Shown here one piece after another: positions 19,469 to 28,509 of a stretch of 64,000 bases of DNA; position 1 is the stretch's first letter; every line of letters begins with the position of its first letter. Under the pieces are notes generated by a model that saw only the letters and a list, made by a program, of their open reading frames with translations, had not been told where the DNA came from and did no database searches. The position numbers and the translations under genes are program-made. The stretch is taken from assembly GCF_014493765.1 (NCBI RefSeq), contig NZ_JACTVJ010000004.1, positions 310,001 to 374,000 on the forward strand, written 5' to 3'. Source of the DNA: Streptomyces polyasparticus. GTDB taxonomy: Bacteria; Actinomycetota; Actinomycetes; Streptomycetales; Streptomycetaceae.

Positions 19469-19522
19469 ACAGGACTGCCGCACACGCGTCACCACAGGAC
19501 GCAGCTTCACAAGGGAGACGAA

Positions 19523-21316
19523 ATGCCGCTCGATCGAAGGACGTTCCTCGGCACGTCGGCCGCGACGGGTGTCGCGATCGCCGCGGGTGCCGCGCCGCAG
19601 GCGGCCGCGGCGCCGGCCGCCGGAAAGGGGCGCGCCAAGCGGTACTCCTTCACCGTGATGGGCACGACGGATCTGCACGGAAACGTCTTCAACTGGGACT
19701 ACTTCACGGACAAGGAGTTCGACGACAAGGCGCACAACGACGTGGGCCTGGCGAAGATCTCCACCCTGGTGAACCGGATACGCGAGGAGAAGGGGCGCCG
19801 CAACACTCTCCTGATCGACGCGGGCGACACCATCCAGGGCACGCAGCTGTCGTACTACTACGCGAAGGTCGACCCGATCACCGCGGCGAGCGGTCCGGTG
19901 CACCCCATGGCGCAGGCCATGAACGCCATCGGCTACGACGCGGCGGCGCTCGGCAACCACGAGTTCAACTACGGCATCCCGGTCCTGCGCAAGTTCGAGG
20001 AGCAGTGCGAGTTCCCGCTGCTCGGCGCCAACGCCCTGGACGCGAAGACGCAGCGGCCGGCCTTCCCGCCGTACAGCATGCACCGCCTGCGGACCCCGCA
20101 CGGGCGCGATGTGAAGGTCGCCGTGCTCGGCCTCACGAACCCCGGGATCGCGATCTGGGACAAGGCCAATGTGCAGGGCAAGATGACCTTCCCCGGTCTC
20201 GAGGAGCAGGCGGCGAAGTGGGTGCCGAAGCTGCGGTCGATGGGCGCGGACGTGGTGATCGTGTCCGCGCACAGCGGTTCCTCGGGCACCTCCTCGTACG
20301 GTGACCAGCTGCCCTACATCGAGAACGCGGCCGGTCTCGTGGCCGAACAGGTGCCGGGCATCGACGCGATCCTGGTGGGCCATGCGCACACCGAGATCCC
20401 GGAGTACTTCGTCACCAACAAGGAGACGGGCGAGCAGGTCGTCCTCTCCGAGCCCCTGAAGTGGGGCCAGCGTCTGACGCTGTTCGACTTCGACCTGGTG
20501 TGGTCGAAGGGCCGCTGGACGGTCGAGAAGGTCGCGGCCAAGGTCCTCAACTCGAACACGGTCGAGGAGGACCCGAAGATCACGGGCCTGCTCGGGGACG
20601 AGCACGAGAAGGTCGTCGCATACGTCAACCAGGTCATCGGCACGTCCCTCGCGGCGATGTCGACCGCCGAGGGCCCGTACAAGGACGTGCCGATCATCGA
20701 CCTGATCAACCACGTCCAGGCCGAGACGGTCAAGGCGGCGCTCGCGGGCGGCAGTTACGCCGCGCTGCCCGTGCTCTCGCAGGCCTCGTGCTTCTCGCGG
20801 ACCGCGGCGATCCCGGCGGGCGAGGTGACGATCCGCGACGCGGCGGGCCTGTACCCGTTCGAGAACACCCTCGAGGCGCGGATCATCACGGGTGCGCAGC
20901 TGAAGGAGTACCTGGAGTACTCGGCGCGCTATTACGTGCAGACCCCGGCCGGCGCGGCGGTGGACCCGGCGAAGCTGACGAACGCCGAGAGCATTCCGGA
21001 CTACAACTACGACGCGGTGTACGGCGTCACGTACGAGATCGACATCGCGAAGCCGTCCGGCTCCCGGATCGTGAACCTGCAGTTCCAGGGCAAGGCGCTC
21101 GACCCCGCGGCCGAGTTCGTGCTCGCGGTGAACAACTACCGGGCCAGCGGCGGCGGCAACTTCCCGCATGTCCCGGCCGCCAAGCAGGTGTGGTCGAACT
21201 CGGACGAGATCCGCAACACGATCATCCAGTGGGTGACGGCGAAGGGCACGGTCGACCCGGCCGCGTTCGCCTCCGTGGACTGGAAGCTGACGCGGGACGG
21301 CGTGCCGGTCTTCTGA
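19523..21316 (+). CDS. Exported metallophosphoesterase / 5'-nucleotidase
   Basis: The 597-residue protein starts with a twin-arginine signal (RRTFLG at 5-10, hydrophobic core to about residue 30). It has the calcineurin-like metal motifs of the UshA/CpdB family: TDLHGN (D50, H52), a DAGDTIQGT segment, LGNHEF and VGHAHTE. The C-terminal 5'-nucleotidase domain (about 370-560) carries the FPHV and NYRASGGGNF substrate-stacking region. It probably releases phosphate and nucleosides from extracellular nucleotides or 2',3'-cyclic nucleotides. AAGGGAG fixes the ATG. Confidence 0.95.
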   Translation: MPLDRRTFLGTSAATGVAIAAGAAPQAAAAPAAGKGRAKRYSFTVMGTTDLHGNVFNWDYFTDKEFDDKAHNDVGLAKISTLVNRIREEKGRRNTLLIDAGDTIQGTQLSYYYAKVDPITAASGPVHPMAQAMNAIGYDAAALGNHEFNYGIPVLRKFEEQCEFPLLGANALDAKTQRPAFPPYSMHRLRTPHGRDVKVAVLGLTNPGIAIWDKANVQGKMTFPGLEEQAAKWVPKLRSMGADVVIVSAHSGSSGTSSYGDQLPYIENAAGLVAEQVPGIDAILVGHAHTEIPEYFVTNKETGEQVVLSEPLKWGQRLTLFDFDLVWSKGRWTVEKVAAKVLNSNTVEEDPKITGLLGDEHEKVVAYVNQVIGTSLAAMSTAEGPYKDVPIIDLINHVQAETVKAALAGGSYAALPVLSQASCFSRTAAIPAGEVTIRDAAGLYPFENTLEARIITGAQLKEYLEYSARYYVQTPAGAAVDPAKLTNAESIPDYNYDAVYGVTYEIDIAKPSGSRIVNLQFQGKALDPAAEFVLAVNNYRASGGGNFPHVPAAKQVWSNSDEIRNTIIQWVTAKGTVDPAAFASVDWKLTRDGVPVF

Positions 21317-21335
21317 CGGGCGCGCAGCTCAAGCT

Positions 21336-21369
21336 AAGGGGGCCGGCCTGGGAAAGGCCGGCCCCCTTT
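21336..21369 (+). terminator. Terminator of the 5'-nucleotidase gene
   Basis: A GC-rich 12-bp perfect stem (21338-21349 with 21355-21366), with a 5-nt loop and flanking A/T pairs, begins about 20 bp after the stop codon and is followed by TTT. Confidence 0.88.
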
Positions 21370-21370
21370 C

Positions 21371-21414
21371 GTACGAGGACATCCTCAGCTTCGTACGACG
21401 ACATCCTCGGCTAC
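21371..21414. repeat. 22-bp tandem duplication
   Basis: Two copies of a 22-bp unit (21371-21392 and 21393-21414, differing at a few positions) follow the terminator and end next to the stop codon of the leftward monooxygenase gene. Both contain GACATCCTC. Confidence 0.7.
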
Positions 21415-21428
21415 GTACGGGAACTGCC

Positions 21429-22847
21429 TCAGCCCTTGAGCGGTACGAGCGTCCCCTTGCGGTCCGGCTCGCGGCGCTCCAGGGCCGCCGGGTCGAGCCC
21501 GAACGTGGTGAACGCGGTCCGCTTCGGCAGCACGTAGGGCTGCTTGCCTGTCAGGGAGTTGAGGATCGACGCGCTGCGCCACGCCATGAGGCCCAGGTCG
21601 GGGGCGCCCACCCCGTGCGTGTGCCGTTCGGCGTTCTGGACGTACACCGATCCCGTGACGGAGGGGTCGAGCAGGAGCCGGTAGTCCTCGGAGATCCGCG
21701 GCCGCGAGGAGCCGTCGCGGCGCATGTACGAGTCGAGCCCGGCGAGCATCTGGTCGAGCGGGCGCTCCCGGTAGCCGGTGGCCAGGACCACGGCGTCGGT
21801 GTGGATACGGGAGCGGGTGCCCTGCTGGGCGTGTTCGAGGTGCAGCTCCACACGGGTGGCGCCGACCCGTCCCGCGGTGCGCACGAAGACCCCGGGCGTG
21901 AGGGTCGCGTCGGGCCAGCCGCCGTGCAGGGTCCGCCGGTACAGCTCGTCGTGGATGGCCGCCATGGTGTCGGCGTCGATGCCCTTGTGGAGCTGCCACT
22001 GCGCGGGCATCAGCTTGTCGCGCACGGATTCGGGCAGGGCGTGGAAGTAGCCGGTGTAGTCCGGGGTGAAGTGTTCGAGGCCGAGCTTGGAGTACTCCAT
22101 GGGCGCGAAGGCCTCGGTGCGCGCCAGCCAGTGAAGCTTCTCGGCGCCGGCGGGCCGCGCCTTGAGAAGGTCGAGGAACACCTCGGCGCCCGACTGGCCC
22201 GAGCCGATCACCGTGATGTGTCCCGCGCCGAGGAGCGTCTCGCGGTGGTCGAGATAGTCGGCGGCGTGGATCACCGGGACACCGGGTGCGTCGACGAGCG
22301 GCCGCAGCGTCTCGGGTACGTACGGGGCGGTGCCGACGCCGAGGACGACATTGCGGGTGTACGTACGGCCGAGGGCCTCGGCCTCCCCCTCGGCGTCGAG
22401 CTGGGTGAAGTCGACCTCGAACAGGGAGCGTTCGGGGTTCCAGCGCACCGCGTCGACCTGGTGGCCGAACTGCAGCCCGGGCAGCTGGCAGGAGACCCAG
22501 CGGCAGTACGCGTCGTACTCGGAGCGCTGGATGTGGAACTTCTCGGCGAAGTAGAACGGGAAGAGCCGCTGCTGCTCACGCTGGTAGTTGAGGAACGACC
22601 AGGGGCTGGTGGGGTCGGCGAGGGTCACCAGGTCGGCCAGGAACGGCACTTGGAGCGTGGCGCCGTCCAGGAGCAGCCCGGGGTGCCAGTGGAAGCCGGG
22701 CCGCTGCTCGTAGAACGCGGTGCGCAGTTCGGTCAGCGGGTGCGCGAGGGCGGCGAGCGACAGATTGGACGGCCCGATGCCGATGCCCACCAGGTCCTGG
22801 GGCTCTTCGGGGGCTGGGGCAGGGCCGCCGTTGACGGGAGGGGTCAT
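21429..22847 (-). CDS. Lysine/ornithine N-monooxygenase family (DesB-like)
   Basis: The 472-residue flavoenzyme belongs to the SidA/IucD/PvdA family that N-hydroxylates diamines and lysine/ornithine in hydroxamate siderophore synthesis. An FAD-binding GIGIGPSNLSLAAL lies near residue 21, the family NADPH motif GSGQSGAEVFLDLL near 215, and the C-terminal ATGYRERP motif near 355. It overlaps the upstream decarboxylase by 4 nt (ATGA), so the two should work in sequence, for example on cadaverine or putrescine. No acetyltransferase (DesC-like), NIS synthetase (DesD-like), siderophore exporter or receptor is adjacent. Confidence 0.9.
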   Translation of the reverse strand: MTPPVNGGPAPAPEEPQDLVGIGIGPSNLSLAALAHPLTELRTAFYEQRPGFHWHPGLLLDGATLQVPFLADLVTLADPTSPWSFLNYQREQQRLFPFYFAEKFHIQRSEYDAYCRWVSCQLPGLQFGHQVDAVRWNPERSLFEVDFTQLDAEGEAEALGRTYTRNVVLGVGTAPYVPETLRPLVDAPGVPVIHAADYLDHRETLLGAGHITVIGSGQSGAEVFLDLLKARPAGAEKLHWLARTEAFAPMEYSKLGLEHFTPDYTGYFHALPESVRDKLMPAQWQLHKGIDADTMAAIHDELYRRTLHGGWPDATLTPGVFVRTAGRVGATRVELHLEHAQQGTRSRIHTDAVVLATGYRERPLDQMLAGLDSYMRRDGSSRPRISEDYRLLLDPSVTGSVYVQNAERHTHGVGAPDLGLMAWRSASILNSLTGKQPYVLPKRTAFTTFGLDPAALERREPDRKGTLVPLKG

Positions 22848-24241
22848 CGGGGGGTGTGTCCTTCCACAAGGTGCAGCAGTGCGGCGAGGTCGCCGGTTGA
22901 TGTGCAGGGGTTGAGCAGGGTGGCCTTGAGCCAGAGCCGCCCGTCGAGGCGGGCGCGGCCGAGCACGGCGCGGCCTTCGGCGAGCAGGTTCCGCCGGATG
23001 CCGGCGAGTGCCTCGTCGTCGGCGGCGCGGGGCCGGAACAGGACGGTGCTGAGCGCGGGACGGTCGTACAGCTCGAAGCCTTCGTGCGCCTCGATCAGGT
23101 CCGCGAACTCCTGTGCCCGTACGCAGACTTGGTCGACCAGGTCGCCGAGGCCGCGGCGGCCGAGCGCACGCCAGGTGACGGCCGTCTTGAGGATGTCCGG
23201 GCGGCGTGTGGTGCGCAGGGAGCGGCCGAGGAGGTCGGGCAGGCCGGCTTCGGTGTCGTCCTCGGCGTTGAGGTAGTCGGCGCGGAAGCCGAGCGGTGCC
23301 AGGTCGTCCGGATCACGGACGGCGAGGAAGCCGGCGGCGACGGGCTGCCAGCCGAGTTTGTGCAGGTCGAGCGTGACGGTGTGGGCGCGGTGCAGCCCCT
23401 GGAGCTTCGATCGCCGCGTACGGCTGAACAGCAGCCCCCCGCCGTACGCGGCGTCGACGTGCAGCCGTGCCCCGTGGGCGGCGCACAGGTCGGCGATCTC
23501 GTCGAGGGGGTCGATGAGGCCCGCGTCGGTGGTGCCCGCGGTGGCGACGACGAGCTGGGGGCCGGGCAGTTCGGTGAGGGCTTCGTCGAGGGCGGCGGGA
23601 TCGAGCAGGCCCGCGGGCGCCGGCACGGTCACGGGGTCGGGCAGGCCGAGCAGCCAGGCGGCGCGGTGCACGGAGTGGTGGGCGTTGGCGCCGGCCAACA
23701 CCTGTACGGAGCCCAGGAGTTCACGGGCGAGCAGCAGGGCGAGCTGGTTGGACTCGGTGCCGCCCGTGGTGGTGAGGGCGTCGGCGGTGGCGGTGAGGGC
23801 GTCGCTGTCCGTTCCCGCCTCCCCGTACACCTCGGCGGCCAGCGCCCGTGTGACCAGGGCTTCGAGGGTGGACGCGGCCGGTGCCTGGTCCCAGGAGTCG
23901 AGGGAGGGGTTGAGCGCGGACGCGGCGAGGTCAGCGGCGGCGGCCACGGCGAGCGGTGGCGCGTGCAGATGCGCGGCGCACAGCGGGTCGGCGGGGTCCG
24001 CGGCGCCGGCCGCCATCAGCGTGACGAGGGTCCGCAGGGCCTCTTCGGCGCCCTGGCCCTGCTCCGGAAGCACCTCGTCCAGGGCCTTGCCGAGCTGCAA
24101 CTCGACGGCCCCCGGCCCTCCTTCGGGCAGCGGCCCACCGCGCGCGACCGCGCCTTCGGCGAGCGCGTCGAGGACGGCAGCGAGCAGCGGGCGCAGGCCG
24201 TCGGGGCCTGTTACGCCTCCGGCTAGGGGCGGGCTGCTCAT
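22844..24241 (-). CDS. PLP-dependent decarboxylase (DesA-like)
   Basis: The 465-residue protein is a group II PLP decarboxylase resembling DesA-type lysine decarboxylases. It has the LNPSLDSWDQAPAAS active-site segment (about 108-122), TTTGGTESNQLALL phosphate-binding residues, HVDAAYGGG, and the PLP lysine in DLHKLG (about 300). The Ala-rich N-terminal 60 residues are less conserved. AAGGA precedes the ATG. With the overlapping monooxygenase it could make an N-hydroxylated diamine. No iron-box-like TTAGG..CCTAA dyad was found in the 185 bp upstream, so classical DmdR control is not evident. Confidence 0.88.
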   Translation of the reverse strand: MSSPPLAGGVTGPDGLRPLLAAVLDALAEGAVARGGPLPEGGPGAVELQLGKALDEVLPEQGQGAEEALRTLVTLMAAGAADPADPLCAAHLHAPPLAVAAAADLAASALNPSLDSWDQAPAASTLEALVTRALAAEVYGEAGTDSDALTATADALTTTGGTESNQLALLLARELLGSVQVLAGANAHHSVHRAAWLLGLPDPVTVPAPAGLLDPAALDEALTELPGPQLVVATAGTTDAGLIDPLDEIADLCAAHGARLHVDAAYGGGLLFSRTRRSKLQGLHRAHTVTLDLHKLGWQPVAAGFLAVRDPDDLAPLGFRADYLNAEDDTEAGLPDLLGRSLRTTRRPDILKTAVTWRALGRRGLGDLVDQVCVRAQEFADLIEAHEGFELYDRPALSTVLFRPRAADDEALAGIRRNLLAEGRAVLGRARLDGRLWLKATLLNPCTSTGDLAALLHLVEGHTPR

Positions 24242-24425
24242 GACTGGTGTCCTTCGAACGGGAGAGTTCGTGTGCGGGACATCCAGCGTGCAGCGTGATG
24301 TGCGGTGGCGCCCGCGGAGATAAACGAGCGCAACTCGAAAGTGGTACTGCCGTACGGGGAAAAGCAGTTGGAGTGGTATGGGAGGTACAAGCGGTTTCCG
24401 CTGCCCCCCTGTGACCGGCAGCGAA

Positions 24426-24452
24426 GGGGCGCCGGTACGTGACCGGCGCCCC
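24426..24452 (-). terminator. Hairpin terminator downstream of pepN
   Basis: An 11-bp perfect stem (24426-24436 with 24442-24452) with a 5-nt loop begins 15 bp after the pepN stop codon. It separates pepN from the decarboxylase/monooxygenase pair. Confidence 0.8.
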
Positions 24453-24466
24453 CGACTACCGCGTGC

Positions 24467-26965
24467 CTACTGGACCCCGCGCACCCGCAGCGCCCGCGCC
24501 AGGTCGTCCATGTGGTCCGCCAGGCGGCGGCGCAGCGGCGGCGGGACCTCCGCCTCGGCCAGGCACCGCTCCCCCAGCTCCAGCGTCGCCGGCTCCACGA
24601 CCGCGATCGGTACGGCGTGCCGGCCGATGCCGTCGGCGAGAGCCGGGCCCCTGCGCTTGGCGGTGGCGACGGCGTCGGTGAAGAAGCGGGTCACGTACGG
24701 GCGGACGAGGTCGAGCTGTTCCGGCTGCCAGAAGCCCTGGGCCGTGGCCACGAAAAGGTAGTTCGACAGGGTGTCGCCGCCGCCGAACATCGCCTCCCAC
24801 GCGGCCTCCTTCGCGGCCGGGTCGGGCAGCGCGGCACGGCAGCGTGCGGCGCCTTCCTGGCCGCTGGCGCTCGGGTCGTGCAGGAGCTCGGCCTCGATCA
24901 CGTCGTCGTCGATGGCGCCGAGCACCGCGAGCCGGGTGAGCAGCCGCCAGCGCAGCTCCGGGTCGAGCTCGGGGCCGCCGGGCACCGTGCCCTCGTCGAA
25001 CCAGGCACGGATGACGTCCGCGCGCTGGGCATGGTCGATGAAGTGCCGTACGGCGGTCAGGCGCGCACCCGGCGAGGAGCCGTCCTCGGTGAGCCGGATG
25101 ATGTCCTCGCACAGGTCGGACAGGAGCGTCAGGGCCCCGGGCCGGTCCTCGGGCGCGAGGTAGCGGTCGGTGACCTGGGTGCCCGCGAAGGCGAGGACGC
25201 CCTGGACGATCGCGAGGTCGCGCTCCTTGGGGAGGTGGGTGCGCGCGGCCTCCAGGTAGGCGGCCGGGGCGAGTTCGCCGTCGCGGACCATGTCGCGCAG
25301 GGCGTTCCACAGGACGGTGCGGTTGAGCGTCTCGGGGATGCCGGAGATCTGGCCCAGGGCCGTCTTCTGCGACTGCTCGTCGAGGCGGATCTTCGTGTAC
25401 GTGAGGTCCTGGTCGTTGAGGACGAGGAGTGCGGGCCTGCGGCCGGAGCGGGTCGTCTCCGTGTGCTCGGCGGCGATGTCGAGCTCGAAGCGTTCGCGCA
25501 GCACGAGGGCGCCGTCGTCCTGCAGATCGGGCTCGTAGGCGGCGACCCCGATGCGGTGCGGGCGGCCGCCCTCGCGGGTGACGGTGAGCTGCCAGGAGTT
25601 GCCGGTCTCGGTGACGGCCGGGGTCAGCTTGTCGACGCCGGTGGTGCCGAGCCAGACGCGGGCCCATTCGTGGACGTCGCGGTCGGTGGCCGAGGCGAGG
25701 TTCTCGATGAAGTCGGCGAGGGTGGCGTTGGCGAACTTGTGCCGCGCGAAGTGGGCGTTGATGCCCGCCGAGAAGTCCTTGTCGCCGAGCCACGCGACGA
25801 GCTGGCGCAGCGCCGATGCGCCCTTCGCGTACGAGATGCCGTCGAAGTTGGCCTGCGCGGCGCCCGTGTCGGGGACGAGCTCCGGCTTCGGGGCGACCGG
25901 GTGCGTGGTGGGGCGCTGGTCGGAGTCGTAGCCCCAGGTCTTGCGGGCGATGCCGAAGTCCGTCCAGGTGTCCGAGAAGCGGGTGACCTCGGCGGTGGTC
26001 TGGTAGCCCATGTACTCGGCGAAGGACTCGTTCAGCCAGATGTCGTCCCACCAGCGCAGCGTGACCAGGTCGCCGAACCACATGTGGGCCATCTCGTGGG
26101 CGATGACCATGATGCGGGTCTGGCGCTCGGTGTCGGTGACGGCGGAGCGGTAGATGAACTCGTCGCGGAAGGTGACCAGGCCCGGGTTCTCCATGGCGCC
26201 CGCGTTGAACTCCGGGACGAAGGCCTGGTCGTACGAGTCGAAGGGGTAGGGCTCGGTGAACTTCTCGTGGTAGCGGTCGAAGAGCGCCTTGGTGGCGTCG
26301 AGGATCTCGTCGGCGTCGACGTCCAGGTGGGGCGCGAGCGAGCGGCGGCAGTGGATGCCGAAGGGCAGGCCGCGGTGTTCGGTGGTCACCGAGTGGTACG
26401 GGCCGGCGGCGAGCGCGGCGAGATAGGTGGAGATCCGCGGGGTGTCCGCGATGGTCCAGCGGCCCTGGCCCTCGGCCTTGGCGATGCCGTTGCCGAGGAC
26501 GGTCCAGCCCTCGGGTGCGGTGACGGTGAACGCGAAGACGGCCTTCAGGTCGGGCTGGTCGAAGGCCGCGAACACGCGCTGGGCGTCGTCCATGCACAGC
26601 TGCGTGTAGAGGTACGTCTCGCCGTCGGCGGGGTCGGTGAAGCGGTGCATGCCCTCGCCGGTGTGCGAATAGCGCATCTCGGCGTCGACGGTGAGCTCGT
26701 GCTCGCCCGCGGTGAGGTGCTTGAGGGGCAGCCGGCCGTCGGCATACGACTCGGGGTCGAGCGGTTGTCCGTCCAGGGCGGCCTCGCGCAGCTCGGCGGC
26801 CTTGAGGTCGACGAAGGTGTCACCCGCCTCGCGAGCGGTGAAGCGGATCACGGTACGGGAGTCGAACGTCTCCTCGCCGCGCGTGAGGTCCACGGCGACC
26901 TCGTAACGCTGCACTTCGAGGAGTCGGGCACGGGTCTGCGCTTCGTCGCGCGTCAGTACGGACAT
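24467..26965 (-). CDS. pepN: Aminopeptidase N (M1 family)
   Basis: The 832-residue metallopeptidase has the exopeptidase motif GAMEN at 256-260, the zinc motif HEMAH at 290-294 and the third ligand Glu at 313 in LNESFAEY. A beta domain follows, then the large helical ERAP1-like C-terminal domain (about 515-820). It removes N-terminal residues from peptides in the cytoplasm. The ATG at 26965 begins the family-typical N-terminus; longer readings are less likely because no ribosome site supports them. It is divergent from the chorismate mutase gene. Confidence 0.96.
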   Translation of the reverse strand: MSVLTRDEAQTRARLLEVQRYEVAVDLTRGEETFDSRTVIRFTAREAGDTFVDLKAAELREAALDGQPLDPESYADGRLPLKHLTAGEHELTVDAEMRYSHTGEGMHRFTDPADGETYLYTQLCMDDAQRVFAAFDQPDLKAVFAFTVTAPEGWTVLGNGIAKAEGQGRWTIADTPRISTYLAALAAGPYHSVTTEHRGLPFGIHCRRSLAPHLDVDADEILDATKALFDRYHEKFTEPYPFDSYDQAFVPEFNAGAMENPGLVTFRDEFIYRSAVTDTERQTRIMVIAHEMAHMWFGDLVTLRWWDDIWLNESFAEYMGYQTTAEVTRFSDTWTDFGIARKTWGYDSDQRPTTHPVAPKPELVPDTGAAQANFDGISYAKGASALRQLVAWLGDKDFSAGINAHFARHKFANATLADFIENLASATDRDVHEWARVWLGTTGVDKLTPAVTETGNSWQLTVTREGGRPHRIGVAAYEPDLQDDGALVLRERFELDIAAEHTETTRSGRRPALLVLNDQDLTYTKIRLDEQSQKTALGQISGIPETLNRTVLWNALRDMVRDGELAPAAYLEAARTHLPKERDLAIVQGVLAFAGTQVTDRYLAPEDRPGALTLLSDLCEDIIRLTEDGSSPGARLTAVRHFIDHAQRADVIRAWFDEGTVPGGPELDPELRWRLLTRLAVLGAIDDDVIEAELLHDPSASGQEGAARCRAALPDPAAKEAAWEAMFGGGDTLSNYLFVATAQGFWQPEQLDLVRPYVTRFFTDAVATAKRRGPALADGIGRHAVPIAVVEPATLELGERCLAEAEVPPPLRRRLADHMDDLARALRVRGVQ

Positions 26966-27111
26966 GGGGACATGCTGCCTGATGTGCCGATCCGAGCACA
27001 GAGGGGGCCTGATCACGTGGGGCGGGCGGCCCGCGAGAGGCGGGAAGTCGGAGGGTGGCGACCCGGCCGACCCGAGCGTGTCCGGATCGCGGACACGTAG
27101 GCTCCCGTCCC

Positions 27112-27435
27112 ATGACCACGCGTGACACCTCCCCCACCGACCCCGCCGTACAGGCCGAGCTGGCCCGGCTGCGCGACTCCATCGACAACATCGACGCGGC
27201 CGTCGTGCACATGCTCGCCGAGCGCTTCAAGTGCACCCAGCAGGTCGGCCATCTCAAGGCCGCCCACCAGCTCCCGCCGGCCGACCCGGCCCGCGAGGCC
27301 CACCAGATCGCCCGGCTGCGCGCGCTCGCGGAGAACGCGAAACTCGACCCGGCCTTCGCGGAGAAGCTGCTCAACTTCATCATCAGCGAGGTGATCCGCC
27401 ACCACGAGCAGATCGCGGGAGCCGCGGAGCACTGA
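27112..27435 (+). CDS. Chorismate mutase (AroQ class)
   Basis: The 107-residue all-helical protein has the AroQ pattern. An Arg in LARLRDSIDNIDAAVVHMLAERF near the N-terminus is followed by a Lys (HLKAAH), and a second helix carries RLRALAENAKLDP and the EKLLNFIISEVIRHHEQI region. It converts chorismate to prephenate for Phe/Tyr synthesis. Its short length matches stand-alone actinobacterial enzymes with no regulatory domain. It converges on the AraC-type gene with only 20 bp between stop codons. Confidence 0.88.
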   Translation: MTTRDTSPTDPAVQAELARLRDSIDNIDAAVVHMLAERFKCTQQVGHLKAAHQLPPADPAREAHQIARLRALAENAKLDPAFAEKLLNFIISEVIRHHEQIAGAAEH

Positions 27436-27455
27436 GAGCCGGGGGCGTCACGGGA

Positions 27456-28373
27456 TCAGGCGTCGACTTCTTCGGCATCCCCTGCGCACGCCCCCAGCAT
27501 CGGCGGATCGTCCGGGTCCGGGATCTCCTGGGACCAGCCGCCGGGGACCGTGCGCGCCTGCTGGTCGCGGAAGCGGATCGGGGCCAGGCCCACGCGGCGG
27601 GTGAACAGGCGGGAGAAGTACGCGGGGTCGTCGTAGCCGACGCGGCGCGCGACCGCGGCGACGGGGAGCTCGGTCGCGGCGAGGAGTTCCTTGGCGCGAC
27701 CGAGCCGTATCGAGAGCAGATAGTCCTTGGGGCTGCAGCCGGAGCCGCGGCGTACGGCGGTGCGCAGTTCGGTGGGCGTCATGCCGAGCCGGGCCGCGTG
27801 CTCGGCCACGGACAGCGGCAGATACGCGTCGCGCGCCAGGGCCTGCAGGACCGGGTCGCCGTCGGGTGCGAGGTCGGCGCGCGAGCGGCGCAGCGCGACC
27901 AGGAGTTCATGGACGGCGGCGCCCGTCTCGACCTCCAGGAGCGGGTTGCCCACGCGGGCGGCGCGCGCGATGCGGGTCACGACCGCGCGGGCCGGGGCGC
28001 TGTCGCCGAGCGGCACGACGGGCCGGGCGGGTTCGATGTAGCCGAGTTCGGTGTACGTGGCCGTCGCGGGGCCCGTGAAGTCGACGAAGGCCTCGTCCCA
28101 GCCGGTGTCCGGATCGGCGCCGTACTGATGGGGCACCCCGGGAAGGAGCCAGACGAGGGCGGGTGCGGTGACGGTCAGGCGCCGTCCGTCCGGTAGCCGG
28201 TACCAGCCGCCGCCCGAGCAGATGACCATCGCGACATGGTGGTCGAGCGTGCGCGGTCCGACGGGCGGCAGGGCGCCGTACTGCAGGCCCACGCCGAGGC
28301 AGACCAGGCCGAGCCGGTGGTGGACGGGGCTGGGCGTGAAGTACCGCATCCACGTGTGAAACGTGTTGTTCAT
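27456..28373 (-). CDS. AraC-family transcriptional regulator
   Basis: The 305-residue protein has an N-terminal cupin-like sensor domain (about 15-130, with LPDGRRLTVTAPALVWLLPG and PHQYG) and a C-terminal double helix-turn-helix (about 185-280) ending in the AraC signature VAAVARRVGYDDPAYFSRLFTRR. It is divergent from the beta-galactosidase gene with 136 bp between starts, so it probably senses a galactoside or related sugar and controls that gene. The ATG at 28373 follows AAGGGG; a longer reading has no support. Confidence 0.9.
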   Translation of the reverse strand: MNNTFHTWMRYFTPSPVHHRLGLVCLGVGLQYGALPPVGPRTLDHHVAMVICSGGGWYRLPDGRRLTVTAPALVWLLPGVPHQYGADPDTGWDEAFVDFTGPATATYTELGYIEPARPVVPLGDSAPARAVVTRIARAARVGNPLLEVETGAAVHELLVALRRSRADLAPDGDPVLQALARDAYLPLSVAEHAARLGMTPTELRTAVRRGSGCSPKDYLLSIRLGRAKELLAATELPVAAVARRVGYDDPAYFSRLFTRRVGLAPIRFRDQQARTVPGGWSQEIPDPDDPPMLGACAGDAEEVDA

Positions 28374-28398
28374 GCGGATCTGCCCCTTCTGGCCGGCT

Positions 28399-28498
28399 TT
28401 GGTTCGCGCCCGCAGTGCAGTGCAAGCACGGCTGATCTTTGTCCATGGACCGCCGCCCCGCCAGGGGGTGAATCTTGCGGCGTACCAGCACGAACCAA
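28399..28498. promoter_or_regulatory. Inverted repeat in the AraC/beta-galactosidase spacer
   Basis: TTGGTTCG at 28399-28406 and CGAACCAA at 28491-28498 are exact reverse complements at the two ends of the divergent spacer, each close to one gene start. They could be paired half-sites for the AraC-type regulator. The right-hand copy overlaps the region just before the beta-galactosidase ribosome site. Confidence 0.3.
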
Positions 28499-28509
28499 GG
28501 GGCGGGATC

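Noticed and set aside
19340-19522. PHO box in the 5'-nucleotidase promoter
   Set aside because: The direct repeats do not match the GTTCACC-type heptamer or its 11-bp spacing.
24242-24425. Iron-box (DmdR/IdeR) operator upstream of the DesA-like gene
   Set aside because: No TTAGG...CCTAA-like dyad could be found in either strand of the spacer.
24512-27100. 862-codon plus-strand reading opposite pepN
   Set aside because: PepN has intact zinc and GAMEN motifs on the other strand; this reading is compositional.
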